64,000 nt of DNA, taken from contig JAHDKT010000053.1 of NCBI GenBank assembly GCA_018436725.1, positions 1-64,000 on the forward strand, written 5' to 3'. This DNA comes from Synergistaceae bacterium. GTDB taxonomy: Bacteria; Synergistota; Synergistia; Synergistales; Aminobacteriaceae. Shown one piece after another: positions 24,260-32,179 of this stretch; positions within the stretch are counted from its first letter, which is position 1, and each line of letters starts with the position of its first letter. The translations under genes and the position numbers were made by a program. Under the pieces are notes generated by a model. The model made no database searches. It worked only from the letters and a program-made list of their open reading frames with translations, and had not been told where the DNA came from.

Positions 24260-27200
24260 TCAGTACGGAACCACAAGAGTCCAGTATTTTGCGTCGAACG
24301 CCCTCAAGGTTTCGACGATGCGCCCCGTCAACTCTTCCGACGTCTCTCCGAACGGCTTGCCGAAGCGCTCGTAGAGAATGCCGGTTATCTCGGCGATAGT
24401 GCTCTTTCCTGTGGAGTATTTCAATACCTCGTATTCGAAAGGCGAGAGCGCCTCTCCCCGCACGATGGGGTAGCCTGCGGAGAAGTCCACATCCCGCCAC
24501 ATTTCGAGCAGCCGTTGCGGACGCCACTTGGGCAGTTCCTCCGGCTTTACGTCCGCGATGCGGCAGGCCGCTTCGCGAGCCAGCATGATGTAGTAGGGGG
24601 CCAGCGCAGGTTTGTGGTGGGCGATGATGTTGCTCCAGTACTTATGACCTGTTGTATTCAGCGAGGTGCGGAAGCAGCGCAGGATATCCTCGTGAGCGAG
24701 TTCGCCGCTGTCGAGCATCGCCTTCACCTCGTCCACGAAGTATCGGAGGTACTCCTGGTATGCGGCCATGATCTCCCGACGGTCCATGAACTCGCTCTCC
24801 ATGAGGGGGTAATCGGAGATGGAGGCCACCCCGTGTCGGTCGTAGATTTTCAGCCCGTACTTCTCGGGGCGGCGTCCGATATCGGTCATCGTATAGGGGA
24901 TCACGATGCTGGGGGAGAGTTCCATCATCCCCGGCCCGAGCCGAAGCAGTCGTGCGCCGAAGGCCTTGTTTTTTTCGATATGCTCGCGGTTTTCGAAGGG
25001 GCCGCCCACCAGCAGCGCGCCGAAAACCTGCCGCACTCCGGCATCGTACGCCGCTTTCACCACCGTCTCCACCATTTCCGGCGAGAGGTTCTTCCGGTAG
25101 ATCTTGAGCATCTCGCGGTCCACGGTTTCGATGCCTATTTGCAGCCGGTTGAGGCCGGCATCCACCATATCCTTGATGATCTCCGGATACCTGCTCAGGG
25201 AGGCCGCGTCGGCCTCGCAGTAAAACTGGAAAGGCCTGAGGGCCTGAAGCGCCTTCACTTCCCGGCAGAATTCATTCAGCCATACGGGGTTGGTGACCAG
25301 AGTGTCGTCGCAGAAAGAGAAATATTTGAGTTCGGGATATTTCAAAAGAAAATGGCGCATTTCCGCAACGACGTTGGCCACGCTCCGCCTCCGCACGGGG
25401 CGCTTGAGGGCGCCTTCGTGGCAGAAAGCGCAGTTGTAGGGGCACCCCCGGCTGGTCATGATGTACAGGCTGGAGTAGTCGATGGGGGTCATGCTTTTTT
25501 CATAGGCGGGGAAGGGCAGCGCGTCGAGATCTTCCACCGCCGGACCTTCGCCTCTGTCGACGCACGCGCCGTTTTCGTCGATAGAGAAAATTCCGGGAAT
25601 CCCCTCAAGACTTCCGTTCGCTTGCAGGGCGTCCAGCACCGCCGCCATGGCCAGTTCGCCCTCGCCCCGCACGACGGCGGTCGCCTTCGACCGGCGGAGG
25701 TAGTCCTCGTCGAGGGCAATGGATTCGGGGCCGCCGATGAGCACGGGAATTCCGTACGTGTCCGCTATGGCTGCGGCGGCCTTCTCGACCACATGCTTGT
25801 TCTCGAAGTCAGTCGAGAATCCGACGCAGCGAAGTTCCTCGAACGGAAGGCGCTGAAGGTACTCCATAACCTGATCCGGCCGGCATTCGCAGGCGAAGGC
25901 GTCGTACCCTCTTTCGTCCAGATAGGCCGCCAGACCGTAGATCCCGAGAAATGCTCCGTTGCGGCTGTATCCGGCTATCTGCATGCCGATGGTCGTGAGT
26001 TTGAAGAGAATGACCTTGTTTTTCACCGTGCGCTCCCCCGAGTGTGTGAGTTCTTTCCATTCACGATCCGCGGCTTTCGGCTTCAACGGGCCCGACAGCA
26101 CGCACATCCCCTTCGCTTCCAGTTTTTTTATGGTCTCCAGCAGGTGGAGCGCAAACGCTTCGAAGCTCTCGAAGTTCATTTGCTGTCCGGGGAAAAGCGC
26201 CTCCGCCATTTCGCGCAAGGTCAGTTTTCCGGACGTGTACGTCAAGACTTCGAACTCGAAGGGCGAAAAGACGAATCCGTTCACGGCCGGTATGTCCGCC
26301 GCCAGCCCGGGGGTCAGCGAAAGCAGAAAAACCCGCTGCGGGTAGGTGTCGAAAACGGAGTGCATGTCGTAGTCCTTTACGAGTTTGTCCCCCCGGAGTC
26401 GAGCCTTGTACTGGGCGTCGAAATAGGGATGCCGGGCGTACGTCAGGCTCTGCCACATCCCGCTGATACCGTGGCGCTCGCTGAGTTCGTAGCTTCGCAG
26501 CACCGTTTCGTCGGGGATGTCGCCGTCTTGGAACATCTTTCGCATAACGTCGAGCGTTCCTTTAAAAAACTCGTTCCGGGCCGCGCATATTTCTTCGATA
26601 CCCAGATCTTTCGTCTCGACCACCGGAAAATCCCCCACGGAGGCGAGCGCCTTTTCGTCGTGTACGAAAACGCCGAACCTGTCCGGGTCCTTGGACATCG
26701 CCGTTTCGGGAAATGGCATGTAGAAGGTGCTGACCACTTCCACCATTCCCTTGCCCGCGCGGATCATTTCATAGACGGTGTCGAAGGTACAGTTCAGCGT
26801 TTCCCGCGTTTCCAGGGCTCCGCCGATGATGATGTTCCCCACGAGCTGGGGGAGTCCGGCCGCTTTGCAGATCTCGACGACTTCGAAGAACCCTTCCCGT
26901 TTCACATTCTTGTTATAGATGTCGATGATGTGCTGGTTGCAGCTCTCGATGCCGATCTGCATTCTCACCAGGCCGGCGTCCACCATCATCTTCACGATTT
27001 CGGGGCGGTTGATGACGACGTTGACGTGGGCGTCGGCGAACCAGACGAAATCGTGCTCTTTCCGCAGCGCTTTCAGTTCCTCGCAAAAGGCGCGCACTCG
27101 TTCTTTATCCAGGGTGAAGGTATCGTCGCAAAAAAAGAGATACTTCACATCGGAGTTCTCGCGCAGGCGGCATCGGATCTCTTTCATGACGCATGCCACG

Positions 27201-27850
27201 CTGCGCTGCCGGACGTTTTTGCTGTTGGCCCCCTCGTAGCAGAAAGAGCAGTGGAAAGGACATCCTCGCCCCGTCATTACGGCCATATGATTGATGCCGC
27301 GGTGCTGGGCCGATTTGATGGTTCCGGAAATACCGGGGATGGCGTCCAGGTCCTCGATGACCGGATAGATCCCGTTGTCGTAGTACGTGCCGTCCTTTGC
27401 GAACGAACACATTCCGGGGATCGTCTCCCACTGCTCCCTCCGCTCTTCCCGGAGTGCGCCGAGCGCGGCGAGCAGGGAGTACTCTCCTTCTCCCCGGATG
27501 ATGCCGTCGGCACGGCTCGCCCGTAAAAACGCTTCTCCCAACCCGACGGTCTGAGGACCGCCGACGAGAACGACCGCGCCGAACCGCTCCTTGATCACTC
27601 CGGAGACGCTCTCGACCGCCGACTGATTCTCATAATCACAGTACAACCCAACCACCGTATTCCGGTCGCAGCCTGTTGTGTTCAAAAATTCCAGGCCCTT
27701 CAACAGCTCTCCGGAAAAAACAGCCGTTTCGATCTCCTGAGCGCTCATCATCTCCGCCAGCGACATAAGGCCGATTGGCTCGATCTGGGTGATCGAATTG
27801 GTTTTCGCTCCGCGTTGAATCAGCATAAGTCTCAGGTTGACAGTGTTCAC
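24260..27850 (-). CDS. Double B12-binding-type radical SAM protein (modules 3 and 4 fused)
   Basis: 1,196 residues: two complete modules head to tail, about 1-605 and 609-1196. Each has a B12-type domain (VVGLYCDYEN; CVGFSTDFEN), a cluster motif (GCPFHCSFC, Cys197/201/204; GCPYNCAFC, Cys803/807/810), a DDT motif (FCDDTFT; FCDDTLV), an RxQIGIE segment, and a winged-helix-like end (LSPFEFEVL is FSPFEFEVL in the first copy). The GTG start follows GGAGG. The frame is open throughout with no disturbance at the join, so this is a genuine fusion. It could perform two ordered modifications on one peptide. Confidence 0.88.
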   Translation of the reverse strand: MNTVNLRLMLIQRGAKTNSITQIEPIGLMSLAEMMSAQEIETAVFSGELLKGLEFLNTTGCDRNTVVGLYCDYENQSAVESVSGVIKERFGAVVLVGGPQTVGLGEAFLRASRADGIIRGEGEYSLLAALGALREERREQWETIPGMCSFAKDGTYYDNGIYPVIEDLDAIPGISGTIKSAQHRGINHMAVMTGRGCPFHCSFCYEGANSKNVRQRSVACVMKEIRCRLRENSDVKYLFFCDDTFTLDKERVRAFCEELKALRKEHDFVWFADAHVNVVINRPEIVKMMVDAGLVRMQIGIESCNQHIIDIYNKNVKREGFFEVVEICKAAGLPQLVGNIIIGGALETRETLNCTFDTVYEMIRAGKGMVEVVSTFYMPFPETAMSKDPDRFGVFVHDEKALASVGDFPVVETKDLGIEEICAARNEFFKGTLDVMRKMFQDGDIPDETVLRSYELSERHGISGMWQSLTYARHPYFDAQYKARLRGDKLVKDYDMHSVFDTYPQRVFLLSLTPGLAADIPAVNGFVFSPFEFEVLTYTSGKLTLREMAEALFPGQQMNFESFEAFALHLLETIKKLEAKGMCVLSGPLKPKAADREWKELTHSGERTVKNKVILFKLTTIGMQIAGYSRNGAFLGIYGLAAYLDERGYDAFACECRPDQVMEYLQRLPFEELRCVGFSTDFENKHVVEKAAAAIADTYGIPVLIGGPESIALDEDYLRRSKATAVVRGEGELAMAAVLDALQANGSLEGIPGIFSIDENGACVDRGEGPAVEDLDALPFPAYEKSMTPIDYSSLYIMTSRGCPYNCAFCHEGALKRPVRRRSVANVVAEMRHFLLKYPELKYFSFCDDTLVTNPVWLNEFCREVKALQALRPFQFYCEADAASLSRYPEIIKDMVDAGLNRLQIGIETVDREMLKIYRKNLSPEMVETVVKAAYDAGVRQVFGALLVGGPFENREHIEKNKAFGARLLRLGPGMMELSPSIVIPYTMTDIGRRPEKYGLKIYDRHGVASISDYPLMESEFMDRREIMAAYQEYLRYFVDEVKAMLDSGELAHEDILRCFRTSLNTTGHKYWSNIIAHHKPALAPYYIMLAREAACRIADVKPEELPKWRPQRLLEMWRDVDFSAGYPIVRGEALSPFEYEVLKYSTGKSTIAEITGILYERFGKPFGETSEELTGRIVETLRAFDAKYWTLVVPY

Positions 27851-27905
27851 TCCGGACCTCCGTAGAGTAGTGTGTACGACAAGATCGCTCTCATCGCTTT
27901 CCGTC

Positions 27906-29615
27906 TTACCGGCAGGGCGAGAAGAGCGTCAGATGCTGCGCGCTCAACCTTTCGAGGCAGGCGGTCGTTCTTTCCAGGGGTAGATTCAGTTTTTCCACCG
28001 TCTCCTTCACCGAACAGGAACCGGCGTCCAGCAGGATATCCGTTTCCTCGGCGCTCAAGGCTGCAAAATCCACCAGCGAGAAGTCGGGAACGCGCTGGAT
28101 GAAACACCGCTCCTTTTCCTCCCCTTCAAGTTCCCGCCACTCCTTCAGAAGCCCCTCGGAGTCGAAGAGTTTTCGATAGTAGGCGACGACGACCGGGTCC
28201 TTGCCGTAGATGAACTTCAGGTACCCCGCCGCGATGCCGTAGCGGAACGCCAGTTCGAAATCGCGCCTGATCCGCTCCGGCGGAATCCGGCCGTTCGCGT
28301 ACTGCGCTTTCATCGCGTTGGAAATATGCGTGAGAAAGAAGGAGCGTTCCCGGCAGATTTCAGGAACGGAGAGTTCGCGCGTACGGTTCACCGGAAAGTC
28401 CTCGATGGAGGTAAGGCAGTCCGGGTCTTCCAGCGCGATGTCGAAGCTCTCCGGATGCGTGGAAATTCGCGTGCCCGGCAACGGCATCAGGAACGTGGTG
28501 GAGAGATCGAGCATTCCGGGAGCGCGATGCAGCAGATCGAGGGCGAAGCGGGTGGTCGTTTCGAGGGTATGCCGGGTTTCGAAAGCCCCGCCGATGATGA
28601 AGTTTCCGGCGAGCTGGGGCAGCCCCTCCCGGTAGCAGATATCCACCACGTTCTTCACGTCCTCCGGAACCGCCTGCTTCCCGTATGCCTGAAGCACGCG
28701 ATCAACTCCGGACTCCATGCCGATCTGCATCCGGACCATGCCGCTCTCGATCATTTCGGCGATCAGCTCCGGGCGGCGGGCTAAAAACCCCGGATGCCCT
28801 TCGCAGAACCAGACGAAATCATGTCGTTCCCGAAGGCGCCGCACTCCTTTCAGCAGCTCCGCCAGCCGTTTCGGATCGGCGGTGAAGGTGTCGTCGCAAA
28901 AAAACAGGTAGCGGGGACCTCGGCTCCGCCGCAGCCGTGTTTCGATTTCATGCAGCACGTCGTCCGCCGCGCGCATTCGCAAGTTTTTCGAGTTGCCCCC
29001 CTCGAAACAGAACGCGCAGCGGTACGGGCAGCCTCTTGCCGTAATCACCGACATCAGAGGGCGTTCCGCATAGTCGAACGCCGCGTCGTCCCGCGGCAGG
29101 GGGTACCGGGAGAAATCCTCCAGATAGATGTACTCCGCACTCTTCCCGGGGAGGAGTTCCCCCCGCACGGCGGCTGTTGCTCCCGTACGGCGCGCCCGGA
29201 GCCAGGCGGGGAGGGATTCTTCCCCTTCCCCCTTGATGACGGCGTCCGCGCCGAACCGTTCCAGATCCCGTTCCGTCATGTGCAGCGTCTGCGGTCCGCC
29301 CAGGACAACGTGGAAGTCATTTCCGGCTTCATTTTTCAGCCCCTTGATGATCGCCGCCACCGCCGACTGGTTGTCGAAGTCGCAGTAAAAGCAGACGGCG
29401 AAGAGGCGGGGTTTCATTCGTTCGATGGTTTTGAACGCGTCCGTGGCGATGCCTGTGTACGCGTACGCTTCAAAACCGTCGGCGTCGAGCTGCGCCGCGA
29501 GCGTGAGAATCCCCAGGTTCCCGATCATTTCGAAAGTCCGCCCCGGGACCAGCCGCTGTGTGTAGACGAGAAGGACGAGCGGGGGCGCGCTCACGGTTTT
29601 TGGTAGAGAATCCAT
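27906..29615 (-). CDS. B12-binding-type radical SAM protein (module 2)
   Basis: 569 residues. B12-type domain with FAVCFYCDFDN, VVLGGPQTL and VIKGEGEES; cluster motif GCPYRCAFC (Cys196, 200, 203) followed by FEG; FCDDTFT; MVRMQIGMESG. The C-terminal winged-helix-like tail (LSAEETDILLDAGSCSVKE) is shorter than in siblings. The start overlaps the end of module 1 by 25 bp and the next gene begins 55 bp downstream, so it is cotranscribed. Probable cobalamin-dependent radical enzyme of RiPP maturation. Confidence 0.86.
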   Translation of the reverse strand: MDSLPKTVSAPPLVLLVYTQRLVPGRTFEMIGNLGILTLAAQLDADGFEAYAYTGIATDAFKTIERMKPRLFAVCFYCDFDNQSAVAAIIKGLKNEAGNDFHVVLGGPQTLHMTERDLERFGADAVIKGEGEESLPAWLRARRTGATAAVRGELLPGKSAEYIYLEDFSRYPLPRDDAAFDYAERPLMSVITARGCPYRCAFCFEGGNSKNLRMRAADDVLHEIETRLRRSRGPRYLFFCDDTFTADPKRLAELLKGVRRLRERHDFVWFCEGHPGFLARRPELIAEMIESGMVRMQIGMESGVDRVLQAYGKQAVPEDVKNVVDICYREGLPQLAGNFIIGGAFETRHTLETTTRFALDLLHRAPGMLDLSTTFLMPLPGTRISTHPESFDIALEDPDCLTSIEDFPVNRTRELSVPEICRERSFFLTHISNAMKAQYANGRIPPERIRRDFELAFRYGIAAGYLKFIYGKDPVVVAYYRKLFDSEGLLKEWRELEGEEKERCFIQRVPDFSLVDFAALSAEETDILLDAGSCSVKETVEKLNLPLERTTACLERLSAQHLTLFSPCR

Positions 29616-31342
29616 TTCTTTTTTTCCATCGAATGCAGCGATTCATCCGCCCTGTTGAAGAAATCGGACTGCGTTCCCGCAGGGTCGATCATCGCTCTCC
29701 CCTGCTGAACGACCTCCCGTTTCGAGAGCTTCCCGCTGCATAATTTGAGGAGCGTGTAGTCGATCTCTTCGAGCGGCGTATCGAAAATCCGCGGTTTTTC
29801 GCCGCCGAGGTCGGTATACAGCCACAGTTCGAACGTCCGGTGCGGAATGGCGTCGTCATCTCCGCCCCCCAGTTGCTCGCGGAGGAGATACTCGCCGAAA
29901 GCCCTCATTCTCCAGTACGCGTCGTCGATGGGGAGGTTTTTGTACACATACTCGTTCCAGCGGGTGAACACCCCGTAGCGCTCCCCCAGACGATACGCGT
30001 CCAGGATGACCGCCTCCGGGATCTTGCCGTCGAGATAGATCGTGCGCATCTCGTTCTGGAGCCGCTTGTTGGCCTGAAGGCGTATCTGTGTCAGCGCTAA
30101 AAAATCCAACGCTTCCGTTCCGGAAAGCGGAATGTCTTCGTTGCAGCAGTCGATGAGGGACTCGTAGATCTCCATCCCGAATTTTCGAGGATTCAGCGTG
30201 ATCGGCGTCTGGGGAAAGGGGAGATAGGAGAAGTAGGCGGTTTCGAACTGCCCCGGCGCTCGGTAGAGCAGCTCCATGATCAGGTCTTCGGACTCCTGAA
30301 CTGTTTCTCCGGTCTCGTGAGGCCCTCCCAGGATGATGTTGCCCGAAATCGCGTGGATCCCCGAGTCGACGCAGTGGGCGATGACGTCCACCGCCATCTT
30401 CCGCGTAATTTTCTTGTTATAGCTTTGCAAAACGGCGTCGCTGCCGGACTCCAGTCCGAAAAAGATTTTTTTCAGCCCCGCTTCCGCCATAGTGCGCGCC
30501 ATGTCCCGGTGTTTGTGGACGAGGGAGATGTGGGCGCTGGCGAACCAGACGAAATCATACTCTTTGCGGAGTTCCTCGACTCCCTCGCAGATTTCGCCGA
30601 CTCGTTCGTGATCCAGCGTGAAGGTGTCGTCGAGAAAGTTGATGTACTTGATGGAGGGGTTGCGTTGAAAGTTCGCCTTGATCTCCCGGAGCAGCGAGGG
30701 AACGGAGTGGCGGCGCACCCGTTTCGCATTCGCCCCCTCGTAGCAGAAGGTGCATCCGAAAGGACACCCCCGTCCGGTTAAAATGGGGAGGAGCGAGTAG
30801 TGCTTGTAGTCGTTCGTCAAGGTGATATCCGGCCAGGGGATGGCATCGAGCGCTTCCGGCGGGGTCCTCGCGGGCGTTTTCACAAGCCGCGACGAAGCGT
30901 CGAGATAAACTATTCCCCGAATCGCCTCCAGAGAACCGCGGCGGTGAATGAAAAAATCCATAAGTTCCGGAACAGTTTCTTCCCCTTCGCCGATGCACGC
31001 GGCAACGATTCCCGTGTCTTTCAAAAAACCGGCGTCCATGTCGACGGTCTGCGGACCGCCCGCCAGCAGAATCACCCCGGGGTACGTCGTATTCACTTCC
31101 CGGGCGAAGAGTCGTACCCAGTGCACATTGTCGAAATCGCAGTAGAAGCCGACGATTTTGGGACGATTCTCTTGTTTCATGAGCATGTGTACATAGTTCA
31201 GGGCTTCTTTGGCATACCCCTGAAACATCTCGGCCGTATATCCTTTTTGCCGCAACAGCTGGATCAAAATATTCATTCCCAGATTGCTTCCGGGAATGTA
31301 CCCGCAGACGGAGCGGTGCGATTTTATGAGCAGCAGGTCCAC
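29591..31342 (-). CDS. B12-binding-type radical SAM protein (module 1)
   Basis: 583 residues; first enzyme gene after the precursor. B12-type domain (IVGFYCDFDN, LLAGGPQTV, CIGEGEET); cluster motif GCPFGCTFC (Cys193, 197, 200) followed by YEG; FLDDTFT; KIFFGLESG, which differs from the QIGIES of its paralogues. The C-terminal helix-rich tail starts LEEIDYTLLKLCSGK. GTG start with GGAGGAAAA. Relatives include radical SAM C-methyltransferases of RiPP pathways (RiPP maturation radical SAM protein 1); the actual reaction here is unknown. Confidence 0.87.
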   Translation of the reverse strand: MDLLLIKSHRSVCGYIPGSNLGMNILIQLLRQKGYTAEMFQGYAKEALNYVHMLMKQENRPKIVGFYCDFDNVHWVRLFAREVNTTYPGVILLAGGPQTVDMDAGFLKDTGIVAACIGEGEETVPELMDFFIHRRGSLEAIRGIVYLDASSRLVKTPARTPPEALDAIPWPDITLTNDYKHYSLLPILTGRGCPFGCTFCYEGANAKRVRRHSVPSLLREIKANFQRNPSIKYINFLDDTFTLDHERVGEICEGVEELRKEYDFVWFASAHISLVHKHRDMARTMAEAGLKKIFFGLESGSDAVLQSYNKKITRKMAVDVIAHCVDSGIHAISGNIILGGPHETGETVQESEDLIMELLYRAPGQFETAYFSYLPFPQTPITLNPRKFGMEIYESLIDCCNEDIPLSGTEALDFLALTQIRLQANKRLQNEMRTIYLDGKIPEAVILDAYRLGERYGVFTRWNEYVYKNLPIDDAYWRMRAFGEYLLREQLGGGDDDAIPHRTFELWLYTDLGGEKPRIFDTPLEEIDYTLLKLCSGKLSKREVVQQGRAMIDPAGTQSDFFNRADESLHSMEKKKWILYQKP

Positions 31343-31358
31343 GTGTTTTCCTCCGTCC

Positions 31359-31395
31359 GAAAGAGGAGACCGGAAAAGCTCCAGACTCCTCTTTC
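31359..31395 (-). terminator. Hairpin between precursor and first radical SAM gene
   Basis: Perfect 10-bp stem (GAAAGAGGAG, 31359-31368, with 31386-31395), 17-base loop, just after the precursor stop and before the GTG of module 1. No T-run. Likely an attenuator or 3'-protecting structure raising precursor over enzyme levels. Confidence 0.5.
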
Positions 31396-31423
31396 AGCTT
31401 CCGGAAGGAGGCAAGCCCCTTCG

Positions 31424-31696
31424 TTAACTTTTGGTTGTCATTACGACGGTAAATGTGTAATCCACACCCACTATGCTCAAACCTCCGGAAGCCTGATCCA
31501 GCTGTTCGTCGCTGAGCGGGGTCTTCTCCTGCGCCTCCTTGAAGGCGGCCTCGAACTCCGTCGCCGTGCACTTGTAGCCCAATTTCGCGATCACCGCATC
31601 GAATTCCGCTTCGGATTTCGCCTCGCCGAGTTTCTTCGCCAGTTCCTCGTCCGTCAACACCTTCGCAGCCAATGCCTTCGCGCCGTCGATAGTCAT
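31424..31696 (-). CDS. Nif11-type RiPP precursor with Cys-free core
   Basis: 90 residues. The leader (about 1-72, MTIDGAKALAAKVLTDEELA onward) ends LDQASGG, a Gly-Gly cleavage site. The predicted core is LSIVGVDYTFTVVMTTKS: 18 residues, no Cys, with four Val, four Thr and one Ile. That composition excludes thioethers and suits C-methylation of unreactive carbons, the known activity of B12 radical SAM enzymes on proteusin-type peptides. AAAGGAGG lies before ATG. It is the first gene of an operon with five radical SAM modules. Confidence 0.85.
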   Translation of the reverse strand: MTIDGAKALAAKVLTDEELAKKLGEAKSEAEFDAVIAKLGYKCTATEFEAAFKEAQEKTPLSDEQLDQASGGLSIVGVDYTFTVVMTTKS

Positions 31697-31855
31697 TTGA
31701 ATCCTCCTTTACCGGGTATTTTGACTGAAGCAAAAAATGCGCCAGCCAATCTTCAGGATCACAATGGTACCCCGTATGAAGCATTTCATGAATGAGGCGC
31801 TCAGCCTCTTCTGAAACGAGAATAGTCAAAGAAATATGGCTACTGCGACACAAAG

Positions 31856-31884
31856 CATTCTCCCCAGCGCTTTACGGGAGAATG
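31856..31884 (-). promoter_or_regulatory. Hairpin in the 5' leader of the RiPP operon
   Basis: CATTCTCCC (31856-31864) pairs perfectly with 31876-31884 around an 11-base loop, about 20 bases into the predicted transcript and 160 bases before the precursor ATG. It could stabilise the mRNA or control initiation. The remaining leader contains a TTG-initiated frame from 31853 that reads protein-like for ~50 codons (SLTILVSEEAERLIHEML) but runs on through the precursor in another frame; I do not annotate it as a gene. Confidence 0.45.
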
Positions 31885-31913
31885 GAAAGAGTCCGATGGA
31901 AAATACAGAAAAT

Positions 31914-31942
31914 ATTATAATGAGCCTCGGAGCGATTGTCAA
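31914..31942 (-). promoter_or_regulatory. Consensus sigma-70 promoter of the B12-rSAM RiPP operon
   Basis: On the minus strand TTGACA (31937-31942), exactly 17 bases, TATAAT (31914-31919): both hexamers and the spacing match the consensus perfectly. The predicted start near 31907 leaves a ~210-base 5' leader before the precursor. Confidence 0.85.
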
Positions 31943-32113
31943 ATGGCCGCTCCTTGAGCAGGCGCCGGTGTATGCGAATTTTTAAAAACGCCGATGCCCT
32001 GAAGGCGAATCGTTTGAAGTCATAACGAATCCGTCGAGCTTGAAAGAGGTCTTGTGACTGAACAAGTATATTCCCTATGTCACCGACAGGTAACAAAACT
32101 CCTTCCTGCATGA

Positions 32114-32119
32114 TATAAT
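32114..32119 (+). promoter_or_regulatory. Possible -10 element for the FadL gene
   Basis: TATAAT 61 bases before the GTG at 32180; the -35 region (near 32091, TAACAA) is weak. A small CCGAA/TTCGG hairpin follows at 32121-32136. Confidence 0.4.
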
Positions 32120-32179
32120 GCCGAAGTTCTTTTCGGCAACGATTTGTACGGAGCAAAATGAAAATTCATAGCAGAAAGG

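Noticed and set aside
24227-27526. 1,099-codon plus-strand frame opposite the double radical SAM gene
   Set aside because: The length comes from strong codon bias of the opposite strand; the residue pattern is His/Val/Phe rich with no domain, and it spans the boundary of two genuine minus-strand genes.
31697-31853. TTG-started frame upstream of the RiPP precursor (SLTILVSEEAERLIHEML...)
   Set aside because: Protein-like for about 50 codons but has no stop before it enters the precursor and enzyme genes in another frame, and no ribosome site; kept only as a remark on the leader.
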